Shown here: piece after piece, positions 26,300-35,889 of the stretch
How the letters are laid out: the number at the start of each line of letters is the position of its first letter
Numbering within the stretch: the stretch's first letter is position 1
Assembly (NCBI GenBank): GCA_026992075.1
Contig: JALXAM010000009.1
Location: 1-64,000, forward strand
DNA length: 64,000 nucleotides
From: Sedimenticola sp.
Lineage (GTDB): Bacteria > Pseudomonadota > Gammaproteobacteria > Chromatiales > Chromatiaceae
Direction: 5' to 3'
Notes under the pieces: generated by a model
What the model was told of the DNA's origin: nothing
Database searches by the model: none
The model's input: only the letters and a program-made list of their open reading frames with translations
Made by a program: the position numbers and the translations under genes

Positions 26300-27442
26300 T
26301 CAATGGTCGCGCGGCTTGCGGAATTCTTCCGGTACCGGCAGGTCTTTCGGCGGTGGCGGCGGTCGCCGCCCGGCGCGGCGGGCCGCGTCCAGCTGGTAGA
26401 CATAGGCCAGCACATGGGCCACCGCCACGTAGAGTTCGGCGGGAATCTCCTGGTCGATCTCCACCAGGGCATGGAGGGCTCGCGCCAGAGGGGGCGCCGA
26501 GACCACCGAAACCCCGTTGGCCTCGGCAATGGTGCGGATCTGCTGCGCCATCAGGTCGGTTCCCTTGGCAACCACCCGTGGCGCCGCGTCTCCCTCGCGG
26601 TCATAGCGCAGCGCCACCGCATAGTGAGTTGGGTTGGTCACCACCACGTCGGCGGTGGGAACCTCCTGCATCATGCGCCGTTGGGCCATCTCCCGCTGGA
26701 TGGCGCGGATGCGCCCCTTCAGCTCCGGGCTGCCCTCGGTCTCCTTCTGTTCGTCCTTGATCTCCTTGAGGGTCATCTTCAGCTGCTTGTTGTGCTGCCA
26801 GAGCTGGAAGGGCACATCCACCGCCGCCACCACCACCAGCGCCGCGCTGATCAGCAGGAAGGCCCACAGACAGAGGCTGCCGGCATGGGCCAGCGCCTCC
26901 CGCACCGACTCCTGGTCCAGAGAGAGCAGCTGCGCCAGTTCCGAATGGAGCACCAGCACCGAGACTGCCGCCACCAACAGGAACTTGACCAGGGTCTTGC
27001 CCAGCTCCATCAACCCCTTCACCGAGAAGATCCGTCCCAGCCCTTTCACCGGATCGAGCTTCTCCAGCTTGAAGGCCACCGCCTTGGTGGAGAAGGTCCA
27101 GCCACCCAGGGCCAACGGCGAGAGCGCCGCCACCACCACCAGCACAGCCAGCAGCGGCGCCATGAGCAGCAGTCCATCCACCAGGGAACCGGCCATCCGG
27201 GCCGGCAGGGTGGCGGGATCCAGCAGAGCCTGGCGCTCGAGAACGAAGCCGTGGCGCATCAGACCGGTGAACCCCTCGATCATCCGTTCCCCCAGCAGCA
27301 GCAGGGTACCGGCCGCGGCCAGTAGCACCATCAGGGTGTTCAGCTCCCGCGAACGGGGAACCTGACCCTTCTCACGCGCTTCCCTGAGCCGCTTGGGTGT
27401 CGGTTTCTCCGTGCGTTCCTCGGCGCTCTGGTTCTCGGCCAT
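26300..27442 (-). CDS. flhB: Flagellar export switch protein FlhB
   Basis: 380 aa. Four transmembrane segments in the first 215 residues and a cytoplasmic domain with the self-cleaving NPTH motif at N270-H273, the substrate-specificity switch that responds to FliK. The N-terminus ERTEKPTPKRLREAREKGQV is the family signature. It starts 1 nt after the fliR stop. The C-terminal tail (RRPPPPPKDLPVPEE) is Pro-rich. Confidence 0.97.
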   Translation of the reverse strand: MAENQSAEERTEKPTPKRLREAREKGQVPRSRELNTLMVLLAAAGTLLLLGERMIEGFTGLMRHGFVLERQALLDPATLPARMAGSLVDGLLLMAPLLAVLVVVAALSPLALGGWTFSTKAVAFKLEKLDPVKGLGRIFSVKGLMELGKTLVKFLLVAAVSVLVLHSELAQLLSLDQESVREALAHAGSLCLWAFLLISAALVVVAAVDVPFQLWQHNKQLKMTLKEIKDEQKETEGSPELKGRIRAIQREMAQRRMMQEVPTADVVVTNPTHYAVALRYDREGDAAPRVVAKGTDLMAQQIRTIAEANGVSVVSAPPLARALHALVEIDQEIPAELYVAVAHVLAYVYQLDAARRAGRRPPPPPKDLPVPEEFRKPRDH

Positions 27443-27443
27443 C

Positions 27444-28220
27444 TCAGCTCACCAGCAGTTGCCGCACCAGGGCGAAGGCATCCAGCATCATCTTGCCGAA
27501 CTGGTCACCCAGGCCCGGCAGCACCAGCAGGATCAGGACGAATCCGGCCAGGATCATCACCGGGAATCCCACCGCGAAAAGGTTGAGCTGGGGGGCGGCG
27601 CGGGCCGCCACGCCGAAAGCGATGTTCACCAGCAGCAGGCCGGTCACCGCCGGCAGCGCCACCAGCAGACCGCCGGCGAAAAGATAACTGCCCCAGAGGG
27701 CCAGCTTCCACCACTGTTCCGGCCCCATTCCGGTGAGTCCAACCGGCAGCAGACGGAAGCTGTCGGCCAGCAGCTCGATGAGCAGCAGATGACCGTTGAG
27801 CGCCAGGAACACCAGGGTCACCAAGATGAGAAAGGCCTGGCTCACCACCGGCACCTGCACCCCGTTCTGCGGATCCACCGCGGAGGCGAAACCCAGCCCC
27901 ATGGCCATGGCGATGCTCTGCCCCCCCACCACGAAGGCCGCGAAGATGAGCTGCAGGATGAAGCCCATGGCCAGTCCCGCCAACAACTGGTGCAGCGCCA
28001 GAAGTATCCCCTCGCCGCTCAGAGGGGGCACCTGGGGCGCCGGAGGCAGCACCGGCTGCAGCAGCGCGGTCACCAGCAGCGCCAGCAGCACCCGCGCCCG
28101 CACCGGCAGGCTGGCGCTTCCCAATACCGGAGCCACCATGAACAGGGCCCCGATACGCAGAAAGGGCCAAACAAAGTCGCTCACCAGCTGGACCAGCTCG
28201 TTACCGGTGAGATGCCACAT
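27444..28220 (-). CDS. fliR: Flagellar export apparatus protein FliR
   Basis: 258 aa polytopic inner-membrane protein of the export gate, forming the FliPQR pore. Hydrophobic segments cover most of the chain. The segment RIGALFMVAPVLGSASLPVR near residue 22 and FAAFVVGGQSIAMAMGLGFA near 92 match the family. Length is standard (about 260). It lies 5 nt from fliQ and 1 nt from flhB. Confidence 0.96.
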   Translation of the reverse strand: MWHLTGNELVQLVSDFVWPFLRIGALFMVAPVLGSASLPVRARVLLALLVTALLQPVLPPAPQVPPLSGEGILLALHQLLAGLAMGFILQLIFAAFVVGGQSIAMAMGLGFASAVDPQNGVQVPVVSQAFLILVTLVFLALNGHLLLIELLADSFRLLPVGLTGMGPEQWWKLALWGSYLFAGGLLVALPAVTGLLLVNIAFGVAARAAPQLNLFAVGFPVMILAGFVLILLVLPGLGDQFGKMMLDAFALVRQLLVS

Positions 28221-28225
28221 GGCGG

Positions 28226-28498
28226 TCAGCTCCCGATGAAGTCCGGGATGGACTGAAACAGCCCCAGGGTGAAATCGGTGATCAACCCCAGCATCCAGGG
28301 ACCTGCGATCATCAGCGCCACCACCAGGATGATCAGCTTGGGTATGAAGCTCAGGGTCATCTCCTGGATCTGGGTGGCGGCCTGGATCATGCCGATGAGC
28401 AATCCCACCGCCAGGGCGCTGAGCAGCAGAGGGGCCGCCAGCAGCATGGTCACGGTGAGTGCGTTCTCTCCCACCGACAGCACGGATTCAGGAGTCAT
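28226..28498 (-). CDS. fliQ: Flagellar export apparatus protein FliQ
   Basis: 90 aa, two-helix membrane hairpin of the FliPQR export gate. The start MTPESVLSVG and the motif LLIGMIQAATQIQEMTLSFI are characteristic. Length equals E. coli FliQ (89). It lies in the fliPQR-flhBA run. Confidence 0.96.
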   Translation of the reverse strand: MTPESVLSVGENALTVTMLLAAPLLLSALAVGLLIGMIQAATQIQEMTLSFIPKLIILVVALMIAGPWMLGLITDFTLGLFQSIPDFIGS

Positions 28499-28511
28499 GG
28501 CAGCGCCCTCT

Positions 28512-29255
28512 TCAGGTGTAGAAGCTGGAGGCCAGGGTGCCCATGATCAGCGACCAGCCATCCACCAGCACGAACAGCATCAGCTTGAAGGGCAGCGAGA
28601 TGATCATGGGCGACAGCATCATCATGCCCATGGCCATGAGTACGCTGGCCACCACCAGGTCGATGACCAGGAAGGGCAGGAAGATCAGAAAGCCGATCTG
28701 AAAGGCGGTCTTCAGCTCGCTGGTGACGAAGGCGGGCAACAGCAGGGAGAAGGGCACCTGGTCCCGGGAGGGCAACCCGTCCCGCCCCGAGATGCGGGTG
28801 AACATGAGCAGATCCGCCTCCCGGGTCTGGTTGAGCATGAAGGTGCGGAAGGGCTGGCCCGCCCGTTGCAACGCCTCCTCGGCCGGGATCTGCTCGTCCA
28901 GGTAGGGCTTCAGCCCCTGGTCGTAGGCCTTCTGGAACACCGGCGCCATGATGAACAGCGACAGAAACAGCGCCAGCCCCAACAGAATCTGATTGGAAGG
29001 GGTCTGGGCGGTGCCCAGCGCCTGGCGCAGAATGGCCAGCACCACGATGACGCGAGTAAAGGAGGTCATCATGATCAGCGCCGCCGGCAGCAGGCTGAGC
29101 ACCGTCATCAGCAGCAGCACCTGGATGGTAACGCTGTAGGTCTGGCCACCGTCGGCGGTGGGGGTCACCGTGAGTGCGGTGAGGCCATTCTGGGCCAGCA
29201 ACCCGGGACTCCACAGCAGGATCGAGAGCCAAGCCAGTCTCCGCAGCCATCGCAT
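28512..29255 (-). CDS. fliP: Flagellar export apparatus protein FliP
   Basis: 247 aa. A cleavable signal peptide ([21 protein letters not shown]) precedes the FliP core, with [20 protein letters not shown] and a large periplasmic loop followed by two C-terminal helices. The ATG at 29255 overlaps the fliO stop as TGATG; a GTG one codon earlier is the alternative start. It forms the core of the export pore with FliQ and FliR. Confidence 0.96.
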   Translation of the reverse strand: MRWLRRLAWLSILLWSPGLLAQNGLTALTVTPTADGGQTYSVTIQVLLLMTVLSLLPAALIMMTSFTRVIVVLAILRQALGTAQTPSNQILLGLALFLSLFIMAPVFQKAYDQGLKPYLDEQIPAEEALQRAGQPFRTFMLNQTREADLLMFTRISGRDGLPSRDQVPFSLLLPAFVTSELKTAFQIGFLIFLPFLVIDLVVASVLMAMGMMMLSPMIISLPFKLMLFVLVDGWSLIMGTLASSFYT

Positions 29256-29665
29256 CACTTGTCCCTCCTCCCGTTCAGAATCTCTCCAAGGCGATTGGCG
29301 AAGGTCGCCGAAGCCGCTTCCGGCTCCGGCTGCAGCGGTTGATCCAGCACATGCAGGGTCTGGATCCTCCCTGGCGCCACTCCCACCACCAGCTGGGTCT
29401 CCCCCACCTCCACCACCAGGATGCGTTCCCGCGCACCCAGGGCGATGCCGCCCACCAGGCGCAGGTTGTGCGGACCCACCAGCCGGTTGCGCCCCAGCCG
29501 CCGGGCCGCCCAGGCCAGTGCCGCCACCAGGGCCAGCACCAGCGCCAGCCCGCCGAGCACCTGCACCAGCTGCTCGCCGAAGGCCACCCGGGGAGCGGCG
29601 ACCGGCGGTTCCGCCCCTGCAAGCGACGGCAGCAACAGAAGCCAGATGGGCAGCCTCTTGCTCAA
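29255..29665 (-). CDS. fliO: Flagellar biosynthesis protein FliO
   Basis: 136 aa, the scaffold that helps FliP oligomerise. An N-terminal signal-like segment ([14 protein letters not shown]) is followed by a transmembrane helix ([17 protein letters not shown]) and a short cytoplasmic domain with [18 protein letters not shown], the typical FliO/FliZ pattern. It overlaps fliN by 4 nt and fliP by 1 nt. Confidence 0.92.
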   Translation of the reverse strand: MSKRLPIWLLLLPSLAGAEPPVAAPRVAFGEQLVQVLGGLALVLALVAALAWAARRLGRNRLVGPHNLRLVGGIALGARERILVVEVGETQLVVGVAPGRIQTLHVLDQPLQPEPEAASATFANRLGEILNGRRDK

Positions 29666-30102
29666 CGCAGTTTCCTCACCCGTTCCTCGGGGCTGATGAC
29701 ATCGATGAGGCGGATGCCGAAGCGGTCGTTCACCACCACCACCTCCCCATGGGCCACCAGGGTGCCGTTCACCAGCACGTCCATGGGCTCCCCCGCCAGG
29801 CGATCGAACTTCACCACCGACCCGCGCTTCAGCTCCATCAGCTCGCGGATGGTCATGCGGGTACGCCCCACCTCCATGGAAAGGGTCACCGGGATGTTCA
29901 GGATCACGTCCAGCCCGTGTTCCGGGGAGAGCATCTCCCCGTCACCGGAGAGCTCGTCGAACTCCGCTTGGGGAGCTTCCTGGGGAGAGCTCTCCTTCTC
30001 CTCCGGGGGCGGTCCCGCTTCGGCCTCCATCTGAGCCCCCTGGGCCACCGCTTCCTCGGGGATCTCTTGCGCCATCTCGGCGCCGCTTGCCTGTTCACTC
30101 AT
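29662..30102 (-). CDS. fliN: Flagellar motor switch protein FliN
   Basis: 146 aa C-ring component. The C-terminal 80 residues form the SpoA domain ([20 protein letters not shown] and [20 protein letters not shown]). The N-terminal 60 residues are acidic and Pro/Glu-rich, a little longer than in E. coli. With FliM and FliG it sets the direction of rotation. Located 13 nt after fliM. Confidence 0.96.
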   Translation of the reverse strand: MSEQASGAEMAQEIPEEAVAQGAQMEAEAGPPPEEKESSPQEAPQAEFDELSGDGEMLSPEHGLDVILNIPVTLSMEVGRTRMTIRELMELKRGSVVKFDRLAGEPMDVLVNGTLVAHGEVVVVNDRFGIRLIDVISPEERVRKLR

Positions 30103-30115
30103 CGGACTTTCCTCG

Positions 30116-31117
30116 CTATTGCAGATTCAGGGAGGCGGCAGGCAGGGGATCGTCGATCTTCACCCCGTTCTTGCCCTTCACCACGCCGAATTCGCCCTGC
30201 AGCAGGGGGATGCCCGCTGCGTACACCATGATCTTTTCCGGCAGCTCCACCGGGATCACCTCTCCCGGCGCCATGCGCAGCACCTCCCGCAGGGTCAGGG
30301 GGATCTCCACCAGGTTGCTGCTCACCTCCACCTCCGCCTTCAGCAGCTCCCGGCGCAGGCAGGATTGCCACTGGTCGTCATCCACCAGTCCGCTGTCCAC
30401 CAGGCCGCTCTCCAGTTGCTCCCGCACCGGTTCCAGCAGGGTGAGGGGCAGCACCAGTTGCATCTGCCCCTCCCCACCATTGAGCTGCAGGCGGAAGCGG
30501 TTCACCACCACCAGCTCGGAACCGGTGAGAATGTTGGTGAAACGCGGGTTGATCTCCGACTTGAGGTGCTGGAAGGACAGTTCCGCCACCGGCTCCCAAG
30601 CCTGACGCAGATCGGCGAAGACCAGTTCCATGAGCAGCTGCACCACGCGGATCTCGGTGGCGGTGAACTCGCTCTTGTCGGGATCCTGATGCAGGTGACC
30701 GTCGCCACCGAAATAGTTGTCCACCGCCAGGAACACCAGCAGCGGATCGAATACCAGCAGGGCGGAACCCTTGAGCGGTTTCACCTGGATGATCTGGATG
30801 GCCGAAGGGGTCTCCACGCTGTCGATGTACTCCCCGTACTTGCACAGCTGCACCGGTTCCGCCTCCACCGGAATCTCCCGCTTGAACAGCCCGTAGAGGC
30901 TGGTGTCGAAGGCGCGCAGAAAGCGCTGGTTGATCAGTTCCAGCTGCGGAAACTGGTTGCGGGAGAGATGCTCCTGATCCTTGAAGTCGAAGGGGATCAC
31001 CTCCCCATGGTGGTCGAAACCGGCCCCCTCCACAGGAACACTGCCCTCCTCCACTCCGTGGAGCAGCGCATCCATCTCCTCCTGGGAGAGAACCTGGTTG
31101 TCGTTCCGCTCGCTCAT
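30116..31117 (-). CDS. fliM: Flagellar motor switch protein FliM
   Basis: 333 aa C-ring protein. The N-terminal LSQEEMDALL peptide is the CheY-P-binding motif, which implies that chemotaxis signalling exists even though no che gene lies in the window. A middle CheC-like domain (GGSALLVFDPLLVFLAVDNYFGGDG near residues 120-145) and a C-terminal SpoA domain follow. It overlaps the fliL stop by 4 nt. Length matches E. coli FliM (334). Confidence 0.96.
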   Translation of the reverse strand: MSERNDNQVLSQEEMDALLHGVEEGSVPVEGAGFDHHGEVIPFDFKDQEHLSRNQFPQLELINQRFLRAFDTSLYGLFKREIPVEAEPVQLCKYGEYIDSVETPSAIQIIQVKPLKGSALLVFDPLLVFLAVDNYFGGDGHLHQDPDKSEFTATEIRVVQLLMELVFADLRQAWEPVAELSFQHLKSEINPRFTNILTGSELVVVNRFRLQLNGGEGQMQLVLPLTLLEPVREQLESGLVDSGLVDDDQWQSCLRRELLKAEVEVSSNLVEIPLTLREVLRMAPGEVIPVELPEKIMVYAAGIPLLQGEFGVVKGKNGVKIDDPLPAASLNLQ

Positions 31118-31641
31118 TGGGCCACGAAGCTGGTGAAATAGACCGCCTCGATGCCGCTCACCCCCGCCTCCTTCTCCAGGGTGCGGTTCACCTCCTCCAG
31201 GGACTGGGCCAGCAGCTTCTCCTTGCCCTCGCGGGTGACGATTTCCTCGAACTTCTGGCTGCTGTAGAGCAGCAGCAGGTTGTTGCGAAGCACCGGCTTG
31301 TACTGCTCCACGGTCTCCATGAGATCGGCGTCACGGGACATGAGCTTCACCCGCAGCTGCATGAAACGAGCCAGCCGCTGATCCTTGAAGCTCACCACGA
31401 AGTCGGGATCCAGCTCCACGTAAACAGGGGGACCCAGCTTGGGTTTCGCCACCGGTTGCGCGGGAGCGGCACCCTCCTGGGCCACTGCGGGAGCCGGCGC
31501 GGGCCGCAGGAAAAAATACCAGGCGGCGGCACCGCCGCCGCCCAGCAACACCAACACCAGGAGGATGATGAGAATCAGGGTGAGCTTGGAAGACTTCTTG
31601 CCGCCTTCCACGTCCAGGTCGAGATCTTCCTTCTTGGCCAT
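31114..31641 (-). CDS. fliL: Flagellar basal body-associated protein FliL
   Basis: 175 aa single-pass membrane protein that surrounds the stators. Acidic N-terminus, a transmembrane helix (LTLILIILLVLVLLGGGGAA), an Ala/Pro linker and a periplasmic FliL domain (VYVELDPDFVVSFKDQRLARF). It is the first gene after the sigma54 element at 31678-31693 and heads fliLMNOPQR-flhBA-flhFG-fliA. Confidence 0.94.
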   Translation of the reverse strand: MAKKEDLDLDVEGGKKSSKLTLILIILLVLVLLGGGGAAAWYFFLRPAPAPAVAQEGAAPAQPVAKPKLGPPVYVELDPDFVVSFKDQRLARFMQLRVKLMSRDADLMETVEQYKPVLRNNLLLLYSSQKFEEIVTREGKEKLLAQSLEEVNRTLEKEAGVSGIEAVYFTSFVAQ

Positions 31642-31677
31642 CGAACAGACTCCGTGAATTGAGCGCTATCCAGCTCT

Positions 31678-31693
31678 AGCAGAAGTCGTGCCA
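31678..31693 (-). promoter_or_regulatory. Sigma54 promoter of fliL operon
   Basis: Minus strand TGGCACG-ACTT-CTGCT: the -24 element is perfect and the -12 element keeps the essential GC with one mismatch. The predicted start is near 31666, about 25 nt before fliL. The 172-bp fliL-fliK gap also holds a weak GC hairpin at 31749-31764 without a T run. FleR-type activation is expected. Confidence 0.75.
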
Positions 31694-31813
31694 AGAAGAA
31701 GAAAAGAAAAATCCCAGCAAACACGGGGACTTGTAGAACCCAGGAGATCGGCGCCAGAGCGCCGTCACCAGGCCGGGCGGTTTTGGTGCCGGAATCCCGA
31801 CGCTCCGCAATGA

Positions 31814-33355
31814 TCAGATGTAATAGTCGATGCCGCCATTCCCATCCTGCCGTGGAATCCCGCCCGGAACCTGGGCCGGCGCCTCCTCGACCGTCAGCGC
31901 AGAAGGGGTGGCCACCGCTCCCTCCTGCGAATGCCCGTTGCTGCCGCTTCCCTGCTGGAAATTCCCCGCCTGGGAATCGTGCCCCTGTTGCCCGGCCTCC
32001 TGACCGCCATGGCGTGATACCGATGCCTCCAGCAGGTTCATGCCACTGCCGTGGAAGAGATCGCGCAGCCGTGGCAGCGCCGCCTCCATCGCCTCTTTCA
32101 CCAGCGCATGCTGGGTGGTGAACTGAATGCGGGCACCTCCCTCCTCGTGACGCACCTGCACCTCGATATGGCCGAGGCTGTCGGGGTGGAGCCGCAGCCG
32201 GACCTGCTGCGCACCCTCACGAACGCTGTCCAGCACATGACGCGCCATGCTCTTCTCCCAGGCCTCCTGGCCCACCTGGGCCCGGATCTCCGCCTCCCGG
32301 GTCGCTACCGGAATTGAATTGGAATGCGCCGGTGGCGCCGCTTCCCGACGTGTCAGGGAAGATTCGGCCAACCCCGCTGCCTGGAGAGAATCCGTGAAGG
32401 AAATCTTCTCCATCACCGGCTTCTCCCCATCGGCACCTCCGCTCTCCTTCACCTGAGCAAGAACCGCGGCCATTGCCGGAACGCCACTATCGCCACGGGG
32501 CTGGGTAGCCTGTTGCATCGACTGGGACACCAGTCCCGCCTCCAGGGAACTCTTGCGCTCCCCCATGCCCCACTGGCGCGCCTCTCCCCCCGGATGCTGC
32601 GAAGCCCTTGCGCGCATCCGCGCCAATGCCGCCTCCGCGGGATCCTGCGGGACTGGTTCTTCCAATGACGAAAGCTCTTCCAGCCTCTTTTCCGATGATC
32701 CGGCCAGGGAAGTGGATTCCGGGAAACCCTCTCTTTGTAGCGGCCGCAACGCCTCCTTTCCGGCCGCCTCCACCGCGGCTTGCCGGATGCGCAAGCCGGT
32801 TGAGCCTTCCGTCACCCGGGCGGTGCCCGTCTCATGGGACTCCCCGGACCCGGTCTTCGATGCCTGCCGCAACACCGCCAACTCCCCGTCGTCATCGGTG
32901 GCGGCCCTTGCCATCGAGTCGGTGGCGGAGACCTTCTCTCCGTTCTTACCTTCCACCGCGGCCAACCCGTTTTCCGGAGATTTCCCGGGCTCGCCAGAGG
33001 CCACTTTTTTCACCGCGGCCCTCTGCAGGCCATCGATCACAGGGCTCTTTCTCGATTCCAGGGCTTTTTCCCGAGCGCCAAGGGTCCGATCCGACCAGCT
33101 CTCCTGCGGCAAGGGGTTGCCGCTTGCCGGCAACGGGGGCTCCTCTCGCTCGATTTTCTCATCCGCTGCGCGCTTCTCCCCCGGCCTGGACCTCTCCTGC
33201 CCCTCACCGGCCGCCTTGCGCACCAGCAGTTCGAAATCGCCGCCTTCCTTTCCCTCCCCCTCTATGGAGTGGTTGGGCAGTTCATTGCTCTCTCCGCTGT
33301 TTCTGGGTTCCGGAGTGCGGGCCGCAGGAATCGAGGAAAGCAGATCGACCTTCAT
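31814..33355 (-). CDS. fliK: Flagellar hook-length control protein FliK
   Basis: 513 aa secreted ruler and export switch. A long low-complexity, poorly conserved N-terminal region rich in Glu, Ser and Ala is followed by a conserved C-terminal domain (about 375-460) containing VRLRLHPDSLGHIEVQVRHE and FTTQHALVKEAMEAALPRLR. The start MKVDLLSS follows AGGAGAAG. It is longer than E. coli FliK (375), within the range seen in other gammaproteobacteria. It has its own sigma54 promoter (33427-33442). Confidence 0.9.
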   Translation of the reverse strand: MKVDLLSSIPAARTPEPRNSGESNELPNHSIEGEGKEGGDFELLVRKAAGEGQERSRPGEKRAADEKIEREEPPLPASGNPLPQESWSDRTLGAREKALESRKSPVIDGLQRAAVKKVASGEPGKSPENGLAAVEGKNGEKVSATDSMARAATDDDGELAVLRQASKTGSGESHETGTARVTEGSTGLRIRQAAVEAAGKEALRPLQREGFPESTSLAGSSEKRLEELSSLEEPVPQDPAEAALARMRARASQHPGGEARQWGMGERKSSLEAGLVSQSMQQATQPRGDSGVPAMAAVLAQVKESGGADGEKPVMEKISFTDSLQAAGLAESSLTRREAAPPAHSNSIPVATREAEIRAQVGQEAWEKSMARHVLDSVREGAQQVRLRLHPDSLGHIEVQVRHEEGGARIQFTTQHALVKEAMEAALPRLRDLFHGSGMNLLEASVSRHGGQEAGQQGHDSQAGNFQQGSGSNGHSQEGAVATPSALTVEEAPAQVPGGIPRQDGNGGIDYYI

Positions 33356-33426
33356 GGACTTCTCCTGGCCTGGAGCCAATGGGACTCTCGCCCATCAATG
33401 GGTTTCAACGAAGCTATCTGGATGCA

Positions 33427-33442
33427 AGCAACACTCATGCCA
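33427..33442 (-). promoter_or_regulatory. Sigma54 promoter of fliK
   Basis: Minus strand TGGCATG-AGTG-TTGCT, overlapping the stop codon of fliJ. Both the GG (-24) and GC (-12) cores are intact with correct 10-nt separation. The predicted start is near 33416, giving a 60-nt leader for fliK. Confidence 0.65.
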
Positions 33443-33878
33443 TTCCGTTCTTCCCGCAGCGGCTGGCGAATTCGTCGTTTTCCCGCTGCTCGCGGCGCAG
33501 GGCCAGGCGCAGCGCCTCTTCCCTGCGTCTCTCTGCCAGTTTTTCCACCGCCCGGCGCTCCTGACGCCGGGTGAGCCAGTGCTGGCGGCTCTCCTCATAG
33601 GCCTGCCGGCTTTGCGCCAGAAGCTGTCGTTGCTGTTGCAACGCCTGGTCCAGACGGGACAGGAAGATCCGGTATTCGTTGAGCTGCCCCATCCCCAGCC
33701 CCTGGCTTCCGGCCTGCTGGAACTGTTCCAGGTATTGCTTCCGGTAATCCTCCAGCTCGGTCATGCGCGCCTCCTGGTGCTCCAGCTGCTGGCGCCGCTC
33801 CACCATCAACCTGGTGGCCTCCCGTTCCCGCTCCTCGCTCACGCGGATCACCGCCTGAAGTGCATCGGGCCGGCTCAT
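33435..33878 (-). CDS. fliJ: Flagellar export chaperone FliJ
   Basis: 147 aa, predicted almost entirely coiled coil, rich in Arg, Gln, Glu and Leu, with no hydrophobic segment. It couples FliI to FlhA during export and escorts FliH-FliI chaperones. Position directly after fliI, overlapping by 4 nt, and length (E. coli FliJ 147) give the assignment. Confidence 0.92.
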   Translation of the reverse strand: MSRPDALQAVIRVSEEREREATRLMVERRQQLEHQEARMTELEDYRKQYLEQFQQAGSQGLGMGQLNEYRIFLSRLDQALQQQRQLLAQSRQAYEESRQHWLTRRQERRAVEKLAERRREEALRLALRREQRENDEFASRCGKNGMA

Positions 33879-35254
33879 CGCCCGGTCTCCTGAGCCTCAT
33901 TGCCCATGAGCCGCAACAGCTCGTTCAGGCTGCGGTCGAAGCTCCGCCCGGTCTTGTGGGATTGCTGCAGGAAAGAGAGCAGTTTGGGATGGAAACGGAT
34001 CGCCTCGTCCACCCTTGGATCGCTGCCCGCCTGGTAGGCCCCCACGCTGATGAGATCTCGGTTGCGTTCATAGGTGGAATAGAGCTGCCGGAAACGGCGC
34101 GCGGCGGCCAGGTGCTCGGAATCGACGATCTCGTTCATCACCCGGCTCACCGAGGCCTCGATGTCGATGGCGGGATAGTGGCCGCTCTCCGCCAGCTCGC
34201 GCGAGAGCACCACATGGCCGTCCAGGATGGCGCGGGCGGAGTCCACCACCGGGTCGTTCTGGTCGTCCCCCTCCGCCAGCACCGTGTAGAAGGCGCTGAT
34301 GGAGCCGCCCCTGGGCCCACCGTTCCCCGCCCGTTCCACCAGCTGCGGCAGGCGGGCGAAGACCGATGGCGGATAACCCTTGGTGGCCGGCGGCTCGCCG
34401 ATGGCCAGGGCGATCTCCCGCTGCGCCTGGGCGAAACGGGTGAGCGAGTCCATGAGCAGCAGCACATGTTTGCCCTGGTCACGGTAGTACTCGGCGATGG
34501 CGGTGGCCAGCCAGGCGCCGTGCATGCGCAGCAGCGGCGGGTTGTCGGCGGGGCTGGCCACCACCACCGCGCGGCGGCGCCCCTCCTCGCCCAGGATCTG
34601 TTCGATGAACTCCTTCACCTCGCGGCCCCGTTCGCCGATGAGACCCACCACCACCACCTCGGCGTTGGTGTAACGGGTCATCATCCCAAGCAGCACGCTC
34701 TTGCCAACCCCGCTGCCGGCGAACAGCCCCACCCGCTGGCCGCGGCCCACGGTGAGCAGGGCGTTGATGGCGGCCACCCCCACGTCCAGCGGCGTGTCGA
34801 TGGGGGCGCGGGAGAGGGGATTCAACGGCCGTCCCAGCAGCGGCGTGCGCTGGTCGTAGTCGATGGGGCCGAGGCCGTCCAGAGGCTTGCCGGTGGCGTC
34901 GATCACCCGGCCAAGCAGTCCTTCGCCCACCCGGGCGTCGTAGGCATTGCCCACCGGCACCACCCGGGCCGCGGGCATCAATCCCCGGCTGTCACCGATG
35001 GGCATCAGGTAGGTGCGATTGTCCGCGAAGCCCACCACCTCGGCCTCCACCACGCTGCCCGGGGCGTGTACCAGGCAACGCCCTCCTACCGGCGCCTGTA
35101 CCCCCACCGCCTCGATGGTGAGCCCCACCACCCGGGTCACCTGCCCCTCCACCACCATGGGCACCGGCTGGCGGGCACGCTCCAGATAGGGTTGCAGGCG
35201 CTGCAGCCAGACCTGTTGCCGGTGACCGCCGGCCCGCAGGACATCGTTCCTCAT
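33875..35254 (-). CDS. fliI: Flagellum-specific ATPase FliI
   Basis: 459 aa export ATPase related to F1 beta. The P-loop AGSGVGKS lies at residues 179-186, with [13 protein letters not shown] and [20 protein letters not shown] downstream. Length matches E. coli FliI (457). It overlaps fliH and fliJ by 4 nt each, so the three are coupled. Confidence 0.97.
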   Translation of the reverse strand: MRNDVLRAGGHRQQVWLQRLQPYLERARQPVPMVVEGQVTRVVGLTIEAVGVQAPVGGRCLVHAPGSVVEAEVVGFADNRTYLMPIGDSRGLMPAARVVPVGNAYDARVGEGLLGRVIDATGKPLDGLGPIDYDQRTPLLGRPLNPLSRAPIDTPLDVGVAAINALLTVGRGQRVGLFAGSGVGKSVLLGMMTRYTNAEVVVVGLIGERGREVKEFIEQILGEEGRRRAVVVASPADNPPLLRMHGAWLATAIAEYYRDQGKHVLLLMDSLTRFAQAQREIALAIGEPPATKGYPPSVFARLPQLVERAGNGGPRGGSISAFYTVLAEGDDQNDPVVDSARAILDGHVVLSRELAESGHYPAIDIEASVSRVMNEIVDSEHLAAARRFRQLYSTYERNRDLISVGAYQAGSDPRVDEAIRFHPKLLSFLQQSHKTGRSFDRSLNELLRLMGNEAQETGR

Positions 35255-35889
35255 TGGCGATCCTCCTGCCGCTCGCCACCCAGCACCGCCGCCACCACCT
35301 GCTGGATACGGTTCTCCAGAGTGGCGTCGATGCGGGAGGTGGCGTTGAGGATGCGGCAGCCGCCGCGGGTGAGGGTGGGATCCTCCACGATCCGCCAGGC
35401 GGGCGCCTCCCTTTCATCGAGATGGAGTAGTTCCCGCACCAGAGCGGCATCGTCGGGATGGAGCTCCAACTGGATGTCGCCCTCGGCCACCGGCAGCAGG
35501 GCCACCCCTTCCCGGATCACGCCCACGATCTGGCCGGGATCGGCCTTGATCTCCCGCCGGATGAGCTGGCGCGCCACGGCCATGGCCAGCGTCACCAGCT
35601 CCTCTTCCACCCGGTCGTCCAGCTCGTCCAGCGGACGGGCCATCTGAGACAACAGGTTGTCCAGCGCCCGGATACGCTCCGCCGATTCCCGTTCCGCCGC
35701 CGCCAGCCCTTCCCGCCGGCCGCGTTCATAACCCTCTTCCCAGGCCTGACGCTGGATCGCCTCGATCTCCTCGGCCGTGGGCAAAGGCGTGACATCGGCC
35801 AGCTGGCCCTCCTCTTCCCCACCCAGGGAGGGAGCGGCCCAGGGCTGAACCTCCCGCTCCTCCAGGATTCCAGGATCAGACGAATTCAT
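35251..35889 (-). CDS. fliH: Flagellar assembly protein FliH
   Basis: 212 aa, the FliI regulator homologous to the F1 peripheral stalk. An acidic N-terminus is followed by a long helix ([20 protein letters not shown], the GxxxG-like region) and a C-terminal domain resembling V-type ATPase subunit E. Start at MNSSDPG overlaps the fliG end by 14 nt; a longer reading to 35925 lies within fliG. Confidence 0.93.
   Translation of the reverse strand: MNSSDPGILEEREVQPWAAPSLGGEEEGQLADVTPLPTAEEIEAIQRQAWEEGYERGRREGLAAAERESAERIRALDNLLSQMARPLDELDDRVEEELVTLAMAVARQLIRREIKADPGQIVGVIREGVALLPVAEGDIQLELHPDDAALVRELLHLDEREAPAWRIVEDPTLTRGGCRILNATSRIDATLENRIQQVVAAVLGGERQEDRQ

Noticed and set aside
24257-27325. 1022-codon plus-strand frame opposite flhA and flhB
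   Set aside because: Antisense shadow: low-complexity His/Gln/Gly-rich translation with no domain, fully covered by FlhA and FlhB on the other strand.
31749-31764. Hairpin CGGCGC/GCGCCG as fliK terminator
   Set aside because: Six-bp stem without a following T run on the minus strand; insufficient for a terminator call.
33860-35647. 595-codon plus-strand frame opposite fliI and fliH
   Set aside because: Same pattern of a GC-rich antisense frame; the FliI P-loop and FliH on the minus strand are unambiguous.
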